64,000 nucleotides of DNA from Hysterangium stoloniferum (Eukaryota; Basidiomycota; Agaricomycetes; Hysterangiales; Hysterangiaceae). Both the position numbers and the translations under genes were made by a program. The DNA lies in contig WHVD01000001.1 in the NCBI GenBank assembly GCA_015178975.1, forward strand, positions 4,092,001 to 4,156,000, given 5' to 3'. This document shows, in pieces, positions 1 through 12,184 of the stretch; positions within the stretch are counted from its first letter, which is position 1; each line of letters starts with the position of its first letter. The notes beneath the pieces were generated by a model, which was not told the DNA's origin, ran no database searches, and saw nothing but the letters and a program-made list of their open reading frames with translations.

Positions 1-156
1 GGCAGGCTGTGAACTCTTACCTTATGACTCTTAGTATTTTGGTCCCCCAGCCAATTGAGCTAAGTGTTGAACTTCATCTATATTGTACTATCCACTATGT
101 TTATAGAGTTGGATCTCTGACTTAGAGCTCTTCTTCACCTTTTAGCTTAGATCTTA

Positions 157-808
157 ACACAATGATAGAGATTGTACTAATTGGGAGGTCCAACTCTATA
201 AAATGGGTGGAGCTTGGCTTCAACTTACAGTATGTGTTGCACCCTCATATGTATGAACTGTTAAGGTGCTCTGGTATTTCAGATAGAGTGGATAGTACAA
301 TAAGAACTCAATACAACACTAAGCTCACTCAACTGGAGGGCTGAAATGCTAAGAATCATAGGGGAAAGAGTTCCAGCTTGCTGGTAACACCTTCAAGGAT
401 ATTAGAGAGGGAGTAAGGTGGCTGAAGACTAAATGGGGGTAATCTAAGTCAATATTAGAACTGGAGAGTGGTAGCATAGATGGTAGGAACTTTATACAAA
501 GGTATAATAGATGATCAGAAGGCCAATCAGAAAGCAAGAAGTAGTGGTGGGTCAAGGGAAGCACAGGAAGGAGAGGGATCAGATTGGAACTAAATACAAT
601 GTAGCAAAAGTATTCTAAAGGTTATGAGGTGGCAAATAACATTTACATGTAGAATGGGTGACAGGAGGGCATCAGGACAGAGATGTGACAGGATGACAAA
701 AAGGGAAAGCCATAGTGAACCAAGTGTCAGGGGTACTGATAGTGGGACACTGGAGTGTGGGGAAGGTAAAACAAGCTTGTGGGAGGCTGAATGACTGGGA
801 TCCTAACA
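157..808 (-). mobile_element. Solo LTR-like copy, family B
   Basis: Read on the minus strand this begins with the family signature TGTTAGGATCC (its complement ends at 808) and runs to a block containing GGACCTCCCAACT near 190. The same order of blocks recurs at 1409-1932, 2600-3260, 5081-5838 and 58675-59362. A TG start and CA end in better copies, roughly 520-760 bp length and absence of coding sequence fit a solo LTR. Copies differ by many substitutions and indels, so the family is old. Bases 1-156 are a scrap of the same family in plus orientation. ORFs inside are not credible genes. Confidence 0.6.
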
Positions 809-1289
809 GTCATGGGGATAAGAGTTGCAGCTGGCTGATGACATTTTCAAGAGTATTAGGAGCATGCAAAGGGGCTTAAACACAAAAGGGGTAATCTAAG
901 TTGATATTAGAACTGAAGAACTATAGCATACATGATAGGGTTTTTATACAAAAGTATAATGGATAATTGGAAGGCCAATCAAGGAAGTGGGAAGTTGTGA
1001 TGGGTTAAAGGAAGTGGAAAAAGGATCAAGGATCAAACTAAGACTAAATGTGATGAGACACAAGTATTCTAAAGGTTGTGATGGCAAATAAAACATACAA
1101 ATTGAATGGGTGATGGGAGAGCATCAGGACAGAGACAGGATGGGATGACTAAAAAGGAAATCTACAGAGAAACATGTGTCAGGGCACCACTGGTGGTGAC
1201 ACTGTGGTCAGGGATACTAATAGTAGGGTACTGGAGAGTTATGAGGGTAAAACCAAGTTGCAGGGATCTGAAATGATAGGATCCTAACA
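809..1289 (-). mobile_element. Partial family B LTR
   Basis: A second minus-strand copy abuts the previous one and ends with the same GGATCCTAACA signature at 1289. It lacks the distal third of the LTR. The back-to-back arrangement suggests nested insertion or rearrangement between copies. Confidence 0.5.
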
Positions 1290-1408
1290 CATCTGCTCTA
1301 CATGTACACATCATTTGTCACCTCAACCCCTTTTTAGTATTCTAATATTACCTTGCATTTAGTTCCTATTGTCCCTCCATTCTGTCAATTGCTTCTTTTG
1401 ATTCATTT

Positions 1409-1932
1409 GGGTTAGGATCCTATGATCTCAGACCCCCACAACTTAGTTTTACCCTCATAGCCCTCTGGCACCCCACTATCAGTATCCCCAACCTCAGTGT
1501 CACTGCCTGCAGTGCCCTGACACCTGTCCCTCTGCAAATTGCCCTTTTTCCCACTTCCTTTGACCTGTCATGACTTCTCACTTCCTTGATTGGCCTTCCA
1601 ATCATCTGTCATACATTTGTATAAAATCCCCCTCATGTATGCAACAGTTCTCCAGTTTGGATATTGACTTAGATTACTCTTCTCTTAATACTTCTCTACA
1701 TTGGCAAGCTGTGACTCTTACCCACATGACTCTTAGTATTTTGGCCCTCTGGTTGATTGAGCTAAGTGTTTACTTTAGTTTCTATTGTGCTATCTGCTCT
1801 GTTTGAAATACCAGAGCACCTTAACAGTTTGTGCAAGGGCAAAATACATACAGTAAGTTGAAGCCAACCTCCACTTGTTTTATAGAGTTGGACCTCCCAA
1901 CTAGTATGATTTCTATTGTCAGTGCTCTGACA
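1409..1932 (+). mobile_element. Solo LTR-like copy, family B (plus)
   Basis: Plus-orientation copy starting near GTTAGGATCC and ending in GTCAGTGCTCTGACA. The short inverted ends (TGTTAG...CTGACA) define the family. No coding potential is visible. Confidence 0.6.
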
Positions 1933-2599
1933 TACAGTAGATACCCTTTGCCCCCTTGACCTTAGATCTTAACAATTTGCCTTCTTACCTCCATGATTGG
2001 CCTTCTGATCATCCATCTCATTTTAGTATTCTCATCCTGTATGCGATACTTCTTCACTTTGAATATTGACCTAAGTTCCCCTACTCTTTTACTTAATCCA
2101 CTTCAAAAGGTCATCAGCCAGCTGATACTCTTATCACCCCAGCTCTTAGTATTTTGGCCTCCTGCCTGATTATGCCAAGTGTGGACTTTAGTCTGTTACA
2201 GTACATACTATTTGCCCCCCCAACCTCATTTTACTCTCCCCACCCTCCAGCATCCCACCATTAGTATAAGACACTACACATAGGAGCCTGTTTGCTTTAG
2301 TTTGGCATGTTCAGTATTCATGTCTGTCCATGCTTGAGTTCATTTATCATGTTGGCCATCCTTCAACATCTCTTTTAACTCTTGGCCTCTTCACTTTGGT
2401 AGGTAATTGTGTCCACTTTATTGTCTCATTTCTGTCACATCTGTTGCATCTAAGCTCAGCCTTCTTGATGCTGTCCCCTTGTCTGTCCTGTTCATCAGGG
2501 TGTAATCACATCTGTGTGCCAATTTCCAGTGGTGTCAATTTTTAATTCTGTCCACAACACTCCAATGCATAATCACTATCAGCTCTGAACACATTTTTG
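1933..2599. other. Scrambled family B fragments, no gene
   Basis: Short pieces of the family B LTR in plus orientation alternate with unplaced AT-rich sequence. The longest frames have no recognisable domain and no intron pattern. I see no gene here. Confidence 0.4.
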
Positions 2600-3260
2600 A
2601 GAGATCATACTAGTGGGGAGGTCTGACTCTATAAAACAGGTGGAGTTTGGCTTCAACTTATGTGTTGTACCCTCATACAAACTGTTAAGGTGCTCTAGTA
2701 TTTCAAACAGAGCAGATAGTACAATAAGAATTAAATACAATGCTTAGCTTGCTCAACCAGAGGGCCAAAATACTAAGAGTCATAGGTAAAGAGTCATGGC
2801 TTGCTGATGATGCATTCAGGGGTATTAGAGAGGGAGTAAGATGACTCAAGACTAAATGGGGGCAATCTGAGTCAATATTAGAACTGAAGAATAGTAGCAT
2901 ACATGGTAGGAACTTTATATGAAGGTGTAATGGATGAGCAGAGGTCTGATCAAGGAAGTGAGAAGTAGTGATGGATCGAAAGAAGCATGGAAAGGGGTAA
3001 GGATCAAACTACAAGTGAATACAATGTGATTAGGGTATACTAAAAGCATGAGGTAGCAAGATATTGTTTACATGTAGAATGGGTGATGGGAGGGCATCAG
3101 GATGGAGATGGAACAGATGACGAAAAGAGAAAGCTATAGTGAACCAAGTGTTGGGGTGCTGTGGGTGGTGGCACCATGGTCAGGGGTACCAATAGTGGGA
3201 TGCCAGAGGGTGGGAGGGTAAAACAAGGTTGTGGGGAGCCAAATGACTGGGATCCTAACA
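2600..3260 (-). mobile_element. Solo LTR-like copy, family B
   Basis: A nearly full-length minus copy. The signature GGATCCTAACA ends at 3260, and the distal GGAGGTCTGACT block lies near 2615. The block order is the same as in 157-808, with scattered substitutions. Confidence 0.6.
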
Positions 3261-4013
3261 AACACCCTCAATCACCTATTATTGTTTTTTATTACTTGCC
3301 TAACAGTATGTTGGTCCTTATACATACAAGACTATGCAAGTCAAGGAGGATAATTTTACTCCTATGTATCTTCTGCAACTCAGCAACCTTTTTTGGCCAA
3401 CAACTGCAATAAATATTAACAATCTATTTTATTTCTATGATTGTCTAACAGTACATCAATGCTTGTACAAGCCTATGTATGTGAGTTGAGGAGAATTTTA
3501 GTCCTACCTTATGCAACTCAGCAAGCTTGTCTGGCCAATGACTGCTACATCTTTTAGTGACCCAACAAGGTGGATAAAAAGGGAAAATTCCACTTTTATT
3601 ATCATGACTATTTGGTGGCATTATGGATATCAATTTTCTTTTTAGCAGCATTCATGGATACTACTTGTTTTGAAATGAATGGACTGGAGGAGTTCAAAGC
3701 AGATCATGGTGAGCTACTGTTCACAAATTGGGTTCACTAGAATTTCTATTTCTGGTCACAATTGCCCCCCACAGCACATTGGATTGAATGCATTCAGATA
3801 TCTTCACAAAGCCATAGGACCTTGCTGAAAATGTCCAACTTTGTGGTTTCCTCAGTCTCTGGAAGTTGTGACTCCCACCAATCCCACCCATGAGGAGGAG
3901 GAGCTCATTGACTGTTGTCCATGCTGAGGAGGAATGTGTATATCATGAACAACAGATTCTGAGATTGGCATCTATTTTTAGGACATAATACCATGGACAC
4001 ACTATCAAGTTCC
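3261..4013. other. AT-rich stretch, no recognised gene
   Basis: Sequence between two LTR relics. It may include internal debris of the degenerate LTR element at 4014-4520, but no reading frame resembles gag or pol. I see no supported gene. Confidence 0.3.
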
Positions 4014-4520
4014 ATGTTGGGACATATTCCAGAACTATTGGGAAATAACCAGGAACTTGGATACTTCTGGGTAGGGTCAGCTGATGTGCTGCACCCCTAT
4101 ACAAACACTCATATGTCCTTAATTCCAGAGAACTGATAATTATTGGAGATTTTACAGATATTCAGAATTCTGAAGAGTTCTGAATATTGAGCATACAGCA
4201 AGAGAAGAGGAATAAGCTAACTAAGTTGATATCAGATCTAAGGTGTAAGTACAAATGTGCAGAAACTAATATAGATCCTCTGGCTATTGTACTACAGATT
4301 GAGATCACAATAAGAATGGATAGGATAGAAGTTTTGAATCAGGAACATAATAAACAAATCAATGAGTACTTGTCAATGGACAAGTTACCAAATACAGAAC
4401 AAGGGCAAAGTTCAGCATGTCCAGAGACTAGTTGGTTTCTGGAGGCAGAGAATACATTGGAATATCTGAGAACAGAAGGTTATATTGGAATATTGAAATA
4501 TCCAGGAATGGATTGTAACA
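4014..4520 (-). mobile_element. Degenerate Ty3/gypsy LTR, family A
   Basis: Aligned by eye in reverse complement, this matches the gypsy LTR at 60798-61341 along most of its length. Shared blocks include the GCAGCACATAAGCTGA-like segment (near 4090), the ATATCAGATCTAAGGT segment (near 4215) and the terminal GGATTGTAACA at 4520. A 139-codon open frame across it on the plus strand is antisense to the LTR and not a gene. Both ends have drifted and no clean target duplication is visible. Confidence 0.65.
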
Positions 4521-4689
4521 TACACAAAAAGAACACTTCATCCCTTTGTTCCTCCATTCCCTTTGTTCCACATATTGCCATTGTTCTCTATATGATATTT
4601 AAATGATGTATGTATGTAGTTACACTATCTACACTTTAGTTTGCTATATGCTACTATTACACAAGACTGAGCTATAATATTTAGGTCTT

Positions 4690-5080
4690 ACTTTCTAACA
4701 AATGGTATGCAATAGAACTAAAGTCAACACTTAGCTAAATCAACTGGGAGCCAGAATGCTAAGACTTGAGAGGGCAAGAGTCTCAGCTGGCCAAGGACTT
4801 CTTGTCAAAGACTAAGTAGACAGTAGGGGAACCTAAGAGTTGACATTTGAACTGAAGATCAGTAAAATACAGGATGAGGGTTTTATACTAAAGTGAAATG
4901 GGTGATCAGGAGGTTGATCACAGTGGTAATAAGACAAAGAGGTCAGAAGAAGCAAGTAATGGAACAAGGGATGGAAGGAAACTTAATGCAAGGTAACAGA
5001 AGAATACTAAATGGTTTGAGGTGGCAAATTGTTAAGGTCTAGGGTCTATCTAAAGACAAAAGGGGGAATAATGTCAGAGG
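4690..5080 (-). mobile_element. Partial family B LTR
   Basis: Family B blocks in minus orientation, directly followed by another minus copy. The TGTTAGGATCC end is missing. Bases 4521-4689 between the two LTR families show nothing recognisable. Confidence 0.45.
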
Positions 5081-5838
5081 GCTGACAGGTATTTCATACT
5101 CAACTGGGAGGTCTGGTTCTACAAAACAATTGGAGTTTGGCTTCAACTTATGTGTTGCACCCTCACACAAACTGTTAGGTGCTCCAGTATTTTAGGAAGA
5201 GTAAGTAGTACAGTGTTAGACTGAAGATAATACTTAGCTGAATCAACCAGAAGGCCAAAATGCTAAGGATTGTAGGGATAAGAGTCACAGCTGGCTAACA
5301 ACCTCTTCAAGAGTATTAGGAGCAAGCAAACTGGATTAAACACAAAAGGGGTAATCTAAGTCAATATTCAAACTGAAGAACTATAGCATATAGGCTTTTA
5401 TACAAAAGTATAATGGATGACAAGGGAGTGGGAAATCATGACAGGTCAAAGGAAGTGGGAAAAGGAACAAGGATCAAACTAAGACTGAATATGATGAAAC
5501 ACAAGTATTCTAAAGGTTGTGAGGTGGCAAATAAAACACATGTTGAATGGGTGATGGGAGAGCATCAGGATGGAGATGGGATGGGATGACTAAAAGGTAA
5601 TCTACAGAGAAACATGTGTAGGTGGTGACACTGTGGTTGGGGATACCAATAGCAGGGTGCCAGAGGGCTACAAGAGTAAAACCAAGTTTCAGGGATCCAA
5701 AATGATAATATAGAGTAAACAAAGTGGCATGATGCCACAGGCAGTGACACTGCAATCAGGGTACCAATGTCAGGATGTGAGAGGGTTGGCAGGGTGGGGA
5801 CAAGTTGCAGAGGCCCAAAAATGGGGTTCCTGACAATC
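5081..5838 (-). mobile_element. Solo LTR-like copy, family B
   Basis: This minus copy keeps the LTR 3' terminus best: its left edge reads TGTCAGAGGGCTGACAGG, the complement of the ...CTCTGACA end seen at 1932. The right edge is a decayed version of the GGATCCTAACA end (GGTTCCTGACA, to 5838). It contains a partial internal duplication near 5600-5760. Confidence 0.55.
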
Positions 5839-6084
5839 ATAGCTAATGAGATGATTTCTCTAAGAGTTTGTGATGCCTCTGTGGCCTCATCATTACAAGT
5901 CATAACCATTGAAATTATTAGATAGTAGGGGATCAGGGTACAAAATAGTGACCCTAGTGGACAAATGGACCACCACTCAAACACAAACACATAATAGTCA
6001 CTAGAAGTGACCAGACCCATACAACTGCATGGTGGACAGAACCAAAGCCACAGATAAGGACTACTATGGATACATGTGGGTACT

Positions 6085-6795
6085 TAGTTCGCCAGATTTA
6101 AGGAATTTTGCTTCCGTCTGCCCTTGCGGGATACTTTTAGACATTCACACTACTATCCCGCGCAGGCGCCTCTTTGTATTATGTAATGAGACGGCCTTTC
6201 CGATGCTGTTTGGTTCCTGTGGTTAATCGAAAAAAAAAGAAAAAAGAAAAAAAATATAGGAAAGATGAAGGATCGTCAGCACTCGACGAGGATGATGACC
6301 GACACTGACACCAATGTTCAATAAATACCAACCAGGCGTCTTCCAAGGCAAAGTTTTTGGTGGCAGTGGTGATGGTGACACCTTTCTATTGTTCATCTAC
6401 TTGAGTATACCTGAAACTGCACTGTGCCGTTAATTCAGTGATGCTATTTGAAAGGGAAAGATAAACATATCACTGATATAATAGATGCTTTTAGGCTGTG
6501 AAGAGATTGAGTGGGATACTGCGTGATGGGTGGCAAGTGAAGTATATGATTTATGTTGACAATTGGAGTCACCAAGAGGCCAGTCTTGCTTGGGCTCCTA
6601 ACAACACCTTCAGTTGGCAGTTTTGAATCGGTGGTACATTTTTTTTTTTCGTATATACAGTCTTGACATTTACTGGGATTAGGCAGAGCTAAGGTAATTG
6701 GAAATACCGCTCAAATGATGGGACCATTGGTTGCAAAGGTTCTATATATTTGTGAAACCACACATTTGATTTCAATTAGCTAATTTTACAGGAAA
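6085..6795 (+). repeat. Dispersed duplication, copy 1
   Basis: About 700 bp nearly identical to 9575-10500, starting at the CTTAGTTCGCC block and running through an A-rich tract and a GTCAGCACTCGACGAGGA block. The two copies differ mainly by an extra ~215 bp in the second copy. Small ORFs inside are not shared intact between copies. No protein family is recognised. Confidence 0.7.
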
Positions 6796-7920
6796 TTATC
6801 AATTTCACCAGACTCTTCATCTCTGCCTGCAGAGGAAGAACAGGTAGCAATATCTGCAGCAACAGAAAAGACTGTGTAAAAGATCACGAAGATGTTTTAG
6901 CTGCTAGTGCAGCCACTTTATCGACTGATCCTTCTACTGAAGAGTTGGTACACCCTCCCCATTTGTTCCCACAATGTATCCCCCTCCTCTGAGTGAAAAG
7001 GCAAGAGGAAAGTTATGCACGCAAAGCCCTTCTCTAGATGGTAGTGACAGTGTGATATTGGGATATACAAGTTACTAGAGTGCCAGCAGATTGTGGCGAC
7101 AGAAGAATGGGTCGAATCATGGCGGAAGGGACTTCCTATGGACTCCGTTTTACTTGCGGTCCTAACCCCACTCGAAAGAATAGTGAGCGGGGCAGGGTGC
7201 ATTTCCAAGACCCTTTGGTGCGAGGTTGGAGGCAGGCCCTGGGGCATGATAATTTGTCAAGGTGAGACCAAATCCTTTGGTGGTTGCAGATTCAGATTCT
7301 GTTCCAAAGTCGTCTTCGTCATAGGTAGCGGCGCGTTTCAGCTTGGCCTCAGAACCTTCTTCACTTTTTATTGTTGATAATGACGATGAGGTCAAAGAAC
7401 CGGGTTTTGAAACAACATGCCTCTTCGAGACTAAACCGCCCAAGCATACCCATCGGTGCAGATCGAGAGGGGAGCGTGTGTAGGTGGGGGATGAGCGGTG
7501 AGGGAAGAGGTTATATAGCACAAACAAGATGATTTTGTCGATCTCCAGCTTGGTTTTTTTGTTTTCGGTCCTGGCACTCTCCATCCTCCTCACGTACAAA
7601 CTCCCTCCACTGAAGAGGTAGCCTGGCGATCGCATGCAGAGTGAGAACCGTGTGTTCGGGTGGATAGTGCGGAAGTGGTGCCACGATGGCACAGGCTAGA
7701 AACAGTGGTGCGATGGTGCTGGAGAAGAATCCGGCAAGATGGGATATGGCATGAAGGGATGGACAATGGAGATGTTGACTGGCAGAATCAAAAGAAGTGG
7801 ACGGCGACGAAATTGCAGTAAGTTGAAATGGGACCAAAAGGACGAGTCTGAATCTGCATACACGCTCATCCACCCTGCACCTGAATGTATATACGGACAA
7901 TAATGGAAGGAGTGCGATCA
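6796..7920. other. Open frames without recognised product
   Basis: Overlapping frames on both strands cover this stretch, the longest on the minus strand at 7162-7692 (176 codons). One minus-strand segment (about 7250-7390) is rich in Ser, Glu, Asp and Lys and could be an exon of an unknown protein. I cannot find a consistent start, splice pattern or domain, so I do not call a gene. Confidence 0.2.
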
Positions 7921-7927
7921 GGCATCA

Positions 7928-8290
7928 AAGCTTCCTAAGTTTTTGTGGTCTATCATGGTGGAAACTATGGTGTACCTTAGAAATTGTAGCCTTACTCACA
8001 TGAATAGCAGACATACACCATTTGAACGCATCACAGGGAGAGAAACCGAATTTGTCGCATCTAGGTATATTCGGAAGTCCTGTTAGTATGGCAATTCCGA
8101 AGCAAAAACAACTGAAATGGGACTCACGGTCAAAAATAGGCTACATGGTGGGTTATGAGTTATATTCTTCAGATTATTTGGTGTGGGTGCCCGGGCGAGG
8201 TGAATCGAGAAAGTGAGAGATGTAATATTTCATGAGGAGGTGATGTTGTTATCATCCCCAGTGCCATGCATGAATCATGACCCTGAAAAA
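7928..8290 (+). pseudogene. Ty1/copia pol fragment (integrase C-terminal region)
   Basis: Translation in alternating frames gives the region that follows the integrase core in copia polyproteins: LPKFLW, then TPFE, GEKPNLSHL, IFGSPV, DSRSKIGYMVGYE, LVWVP and VIFHEE. This order (TPFE..., KP.LSHLR.FG, K...GY.VGYE, VIFDE-like) is typical of Ty1/copia. Frameshifts separate the TPFE and GEKP parts, and nothing of the catalytic core or reverse transcriptase is present. It is a dead fragment at the start of a repeat shared with 17284-18035. Confidence 0.75.
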
Positions 8291-8785
8291 AAAGATGTCA
8301 AAGTACACTCACACTCAGGAGTCTGGTTCAATAACTGACAATGGTACACTGCCGAGAATGGAAGACACAATGTGGTTGCCATATTTTGCTGTCACTTACA
8401 TAATCAAGTGCGGTTCTAAGGGTGTGCAATGAATATTTGGTGATTGGTTGTGTGTGAGCTGAAAAAATCAATCACTTTGATATTTGAACACAAAATAATT
8501 TCAGTTTGATATTTATATAATGTAGGTTATAGTCGACAGGGTAATTAGAGCATATACCACTGCCCTCCACGAAAGTATTGGCCAAGCTGCCATCTGCTAG
8601 CCTTAATTAAGAGGAAATTTGTAGAAAAGAATAAAAATATCACACACTAAATATTATCAAGTTATTTAAGCTAGTAATAATTTATTAAGCTAGATTTAAG
8701 GCATAAGTGATTACTAAGTTTGCAAAAAGGCCGAACTAAGCTAGCCGAGCTTAGTTTTAAGCCAAATTTTAAGCAAATTTAAGGG
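8024..8785 (+). repeat. Dispersed repeat D, copy 1
   Basis: About 750 bp nearly collinear with 17284-18035, including the copia scrap, a CTGAGGAGTCTGGTT-like block, an AT-rich segment and an end rich in GCCGAACTAAGCTAGCCGA. The copies differ by scattered transitions and small indels, which indicates duplication after the copia fragment was already degenerate. Confidence 0.75.
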
Positions 8786-9574
8786 CTCAAACTACCCAAC
8801 TAGACCATATAGTTGCATAGGAATTTTTGTAGAATATTTCAATACATCTTAAAAGAATATACGCCACGATTCACAATATTTTTAAGGCCCAGGAGAGGTT
8901 CGAAATGTGAAAGTTCTCATTGCCATTATTAGTTTACATAAGTGTGTCGCTAAAACTATAGGCTTTTTTATTTAAAAAAAAAAAAAGAATATTCACTCTT
9001 AGCATTGCTCGTGAGTTTTCATAATAAGACGGAACATTTAGCCATTCATGAATTACTGACTGACATTCTAGGAGTGGTCCAGATGCAAAGTGTTCTATTT
9101 ATTGTATTTTGAACTTTTCTTTTTTTTAAGAAAAAAAAAAAGAATTCTTCAACGTTTTATTTCATGGATTCCGTCTGGAATACTACTTGACTACTTGCCA
9201 CCAACTGCCTTTGGGGTTAAGCTGCCAGCCTACATTACTGTAAACGAAATTCAAACACCCCCCCAGTGGCTACTATATTATTTCGCGCAATCCCATTCCT
9301 GGAAGGGTCTCTTTGAGTTGTTACATAATGACACCCAGTATCTCGCCCCCAAGGGAGTCAAGGTCGCAATATTTAAATTTCTGGCCATTAGCCATAACCC
9401 TCTTTTCTACCCTCCTTGAGGAATAAATCAACATACTTGTAATGGCTTTTGAGCCTGAGCCGGACTTATATATCCGTTCACGGCAGCTGCCGAGATGTAA
9501 TCCCGCACTATCCCGAATTCAAGCGAGGCATGAAATTTAAGACCAAAACGCTTAAAATATCCCAACTAAGGGGA
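8786..9574. other. AT-rich stretch, no recognised gene
   Basis: Contains poly-A/T runs and a 109-codon plus frame (9090-9419) without a recognised domain. From about 9480 a 130-bp GC-richer block (repeat family C) recurs near 21540. Confidence 0.3.
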
Positions 9575-9640
9575 CTTAGTTCGCCAAATTTAAGGCATTT
9601 TGCTTCCGTCCGCCTTGCAGGATACTCTTAGACGACTATC
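9480..9640 (+). repeat. Repeat family C block
   Basis: A block containing CGGCAG...TAATCC...CACTATCCC, then repeated TTTAAG/CTTAAA words and GGGGACTTAGTTCGCC. Related blocks lie at 6085-6170, 18000-18130, 20938-21040 and 21555-21690. Dense GGCTTAA/TTAAGCC inverted words suggest the end of a DNA transposon or MITE. The identity is inferred. Confidence 0.45.
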
Positions 9641-10500
9641 CCGCTCAGGCACCTCTTTGTATTATGTAATGAGACTGCTTTTCCCATGCTGTTTGGTTCC
9701 TGTGGTTAATCGAAAAAAAAAAAAATGTAATATAATATAGGAAAGACGAGGGATCGTCAGCACTCGACGAGGACGATGACCGACTCTGACGCTGATGTTC
9801 AATAAATACCAACCAGGCGTCTTCCAAGGCAAAGTTTTCGGTGGTGGTGGTGATGATGACACCTTTTTATTGTTCATCTATTTGAGTATACCTGAAACTG
9901 CACTTCGCCGTTAATTCAGTGAAGCTATTTGAAAGGGTAGCGCATGATGAAATCCAGATTTATTTATTTTTAAAAAAGGAAAGAAAAGATATGTGATTAA
10001 TTACCTCTTAATGCATGAGATGGGACTCTGACCGTGATTATCTATATAGCGGTCTCCCAAAATGGAGACGAGGAGAGACTACACTTACAGCCTGAGGCAC
10101 ATATACAGCATTAAATGTGAGCATCTACATACCTGGTTAAATTTTGGAAAAAAGATAAACATATCACTGATATAATAGATGCTTTTAGGCTGTGAAGGCA
10201 TTGAGTGGGATACTGTGCGACGGGTGGCAAGCGAAGTATACGATTTATGTTGACAATTGGAGTCACCAAGAGGCCAGTCTTGCTTGGGCTCCTAATGACA
10301 CCTTCAGTTGGCAGTTTTGGATCAGTGGTACATTTTTTATTTTTTTTCGTATATACAGTCTTGACATTTACTGGGATTAGGCAGAGCTAAGGGAATCAGA
10401 AATACTGCTCAAATGATGGGACCATTGGTTGCAAAGGTTCTATATATTTGTGAGACCACACGTTTGATTCCAATTAGCTAATTTTACCGGGAATCATCAA
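9575..10500 (+). repeat. Dispersed duplication, copy 2
   Basis: Second copy of the 6085-6795 repeat. An additional segment at about 9934-10148 is absent from copy 1. It contains a poly-T/A tract and ends near AAATTTTGG. No clear target duplication flanks it, so it could be an insertion here or a deletion in copy 1. Confidence 0.7.
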
Positions 10501-11403
10501 TTTTGGTAAAGAGCATTTCGCTGCATGAACATCTGGTGAACCTGGCCCCAATGTCGGATGAGGAATCGGTTTGGCTATTGGGTTATTTTTTTTACTTTAA
10601 CTTCTGCTGTGATGCAACAGCAGGTGAGTTGGACATATGTCAGTCTACAAATTTTGAAATATTGATGACTATGTGTTATAGTTTTTCTGGCACTCTATGA
10701 GCAACGGTGTATTAGCTCGCTCAGCTCTTATTGCTTCAATTTATGAGAGAGGCATTTTCCTTGCTCCTGCTGCCCATCCTGCACACTCATAATTTCAAAT
10801 AACATCAAAAATCGTGAATACCATATACTGATCCACCCAAGTGCAAGTCTCTGGTAGACAGGAAAGAATGTCACTGACGAAGTAATCACACCATTCTAAT
10901 ATTATTACATATAAGTTGGGTCAAAATGGTGGGTGGTGAGTACTCCCCAGCTGCTAATGTACCCGCACATCCCATAAATTGTAGTTGTACAGGGGCAGGA
11001 CAAGCGGTGAAAATGACATTGTGTGTGCCCTTGGTGTGGCCTCCAAAATTGACGACTGCCACCACATACATTCAATGATACTGTTGTGTGTGCACCCTGT
11101 CAACTTTTCTGAGGATGCCCTACCGTGACTTTGAGAGTGTTGTTTAACATTCGTATGGCAAGTCATTCTGCACGACAGCGAAATAATCAACAGCCCTCAG
11201 ATCTCAGACCCAGGCTCATTCGGACTCTCATGCACATAGCATCTCACAATATTTAGTATGGATCGATATGTTTATCAACTACTATATTACGAATCAATGC
11301 TACAGTATGTGGTTTTCAAATACATGTAATCACGACAAATACACAATGATGGTGCAAATATAATCCAGACGGCAGTATATCCAACAACTTCACAATGTCA
11401 GCA
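10501..11403. other. No recognised gene
   Basis: Short frames only (60-80 codons). No domain, tRNA or repeat was recognised. It is the downstream flank of the nucleoporin fragment that follows on the minus strand. Confidence 0.3.
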
Positions 11404-12184
11404 CTACCACATCTCCATGGGAGGTGCCCACTCAGGGACATGTCCCCACTGGAATTCCTGGCTCGCAAATGCATCCTTGGCAGCCTTGGGAATAATATCC
11501 AGATAATTGGGCGGTAATAGCACTGCGTACGGGTCCTTTGAGTTTTCAAAGCTGAATGATGCATGGTCTGAGCCAGGCTTTGAAGACAGTTGTGACTGTA
11601 ATCGAGGTTGGGCTGGTGTTTCTGTCTGTATTTGGGGTTGTGCCCCTGCCACCAATTGATTCAGCCCTCCAAACATGGATGTTGTAGGAGGATTATTTGG
11701 TGTGATGGTGGCAGGTCCAGTGCCACTGTGACCAAAAGCAGAGCCTGTACCGCCCGGACCAAAAGCAGAGGCAGCCGTAGTCTTACCAGTGCCAAATACA
11801 GATGGGACGCCACTCGTGCCAAAGGCAGATTGCGGGGTGCTAGTCATGGTTCCAAAGGCACTGCCCGTACCTCCCACGCCGAATGCAGATTGCAGTGCTG
11901 CTGTAGGATTTCCAAATGCAGATTGTGGTGCAACTGCAGTGGTTCCAAATGTGCTGCTCGTGGCGGGAGGCTGCGCGAAGGACGTGGACTTTCCTGTGAA
12001 GGCGCTGAATCCACCGCCAGATGATGCTGCAGTCGGTGCGAATGCAGATGTGGATGGCTGTGCAGGCTGGGAAAAGGCAGATGGCTGTGATGGTTGTCCG
12101 AAGGCAGAGGCGGGCTTCATGGGCTGGCCAAATCCTGATTGCCCAAAGGCTGGCTGGCCGAACATGGATGCAGGTTTCACATCT
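11404..12184 (-). CDS. FG-repeat nucleoporin, C-terminal part (Nup42/Amo1-like)
   Basis: About 258 codons rich in FG motifs: repeated FGQP, SAFG and TSFAQP spaced by Ser/Thr/Pro/Gly linkers through residues 1-180. A conserved tail follows, with DPYAVLLPPNYLDIIP, AFASQEFQWG and PEWAPP at the end. FG linkers of this kind bind transport receptors in the nuclear pore. The tail matches my recollection of fungal Nup42/Amo1-type proteins, which normally start with a CCCH zinc finger. No CCCH finger is found upstream: an in-frame TAA lies a few codons before the first FG. The frame could begin as an exon after the CAG ending near 12185, but no upstream exon is recognisable. It is therefore partial or truncated. 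Confidence 0.7.

Noticed and set aside
4187-4606. 139-codon plus-strand frame, the longest in the first 5 kb
   Set aside because: It lies antisense on a degenerate gypsy LTR that matches 60798-61341; open by chance.
9934-10148. A transposon insertion in the second copy of the 6/9.6-kb repeat
   Set aside because: No inverted ends and no convincing target duplication; equally likely a deletion in the other copy.
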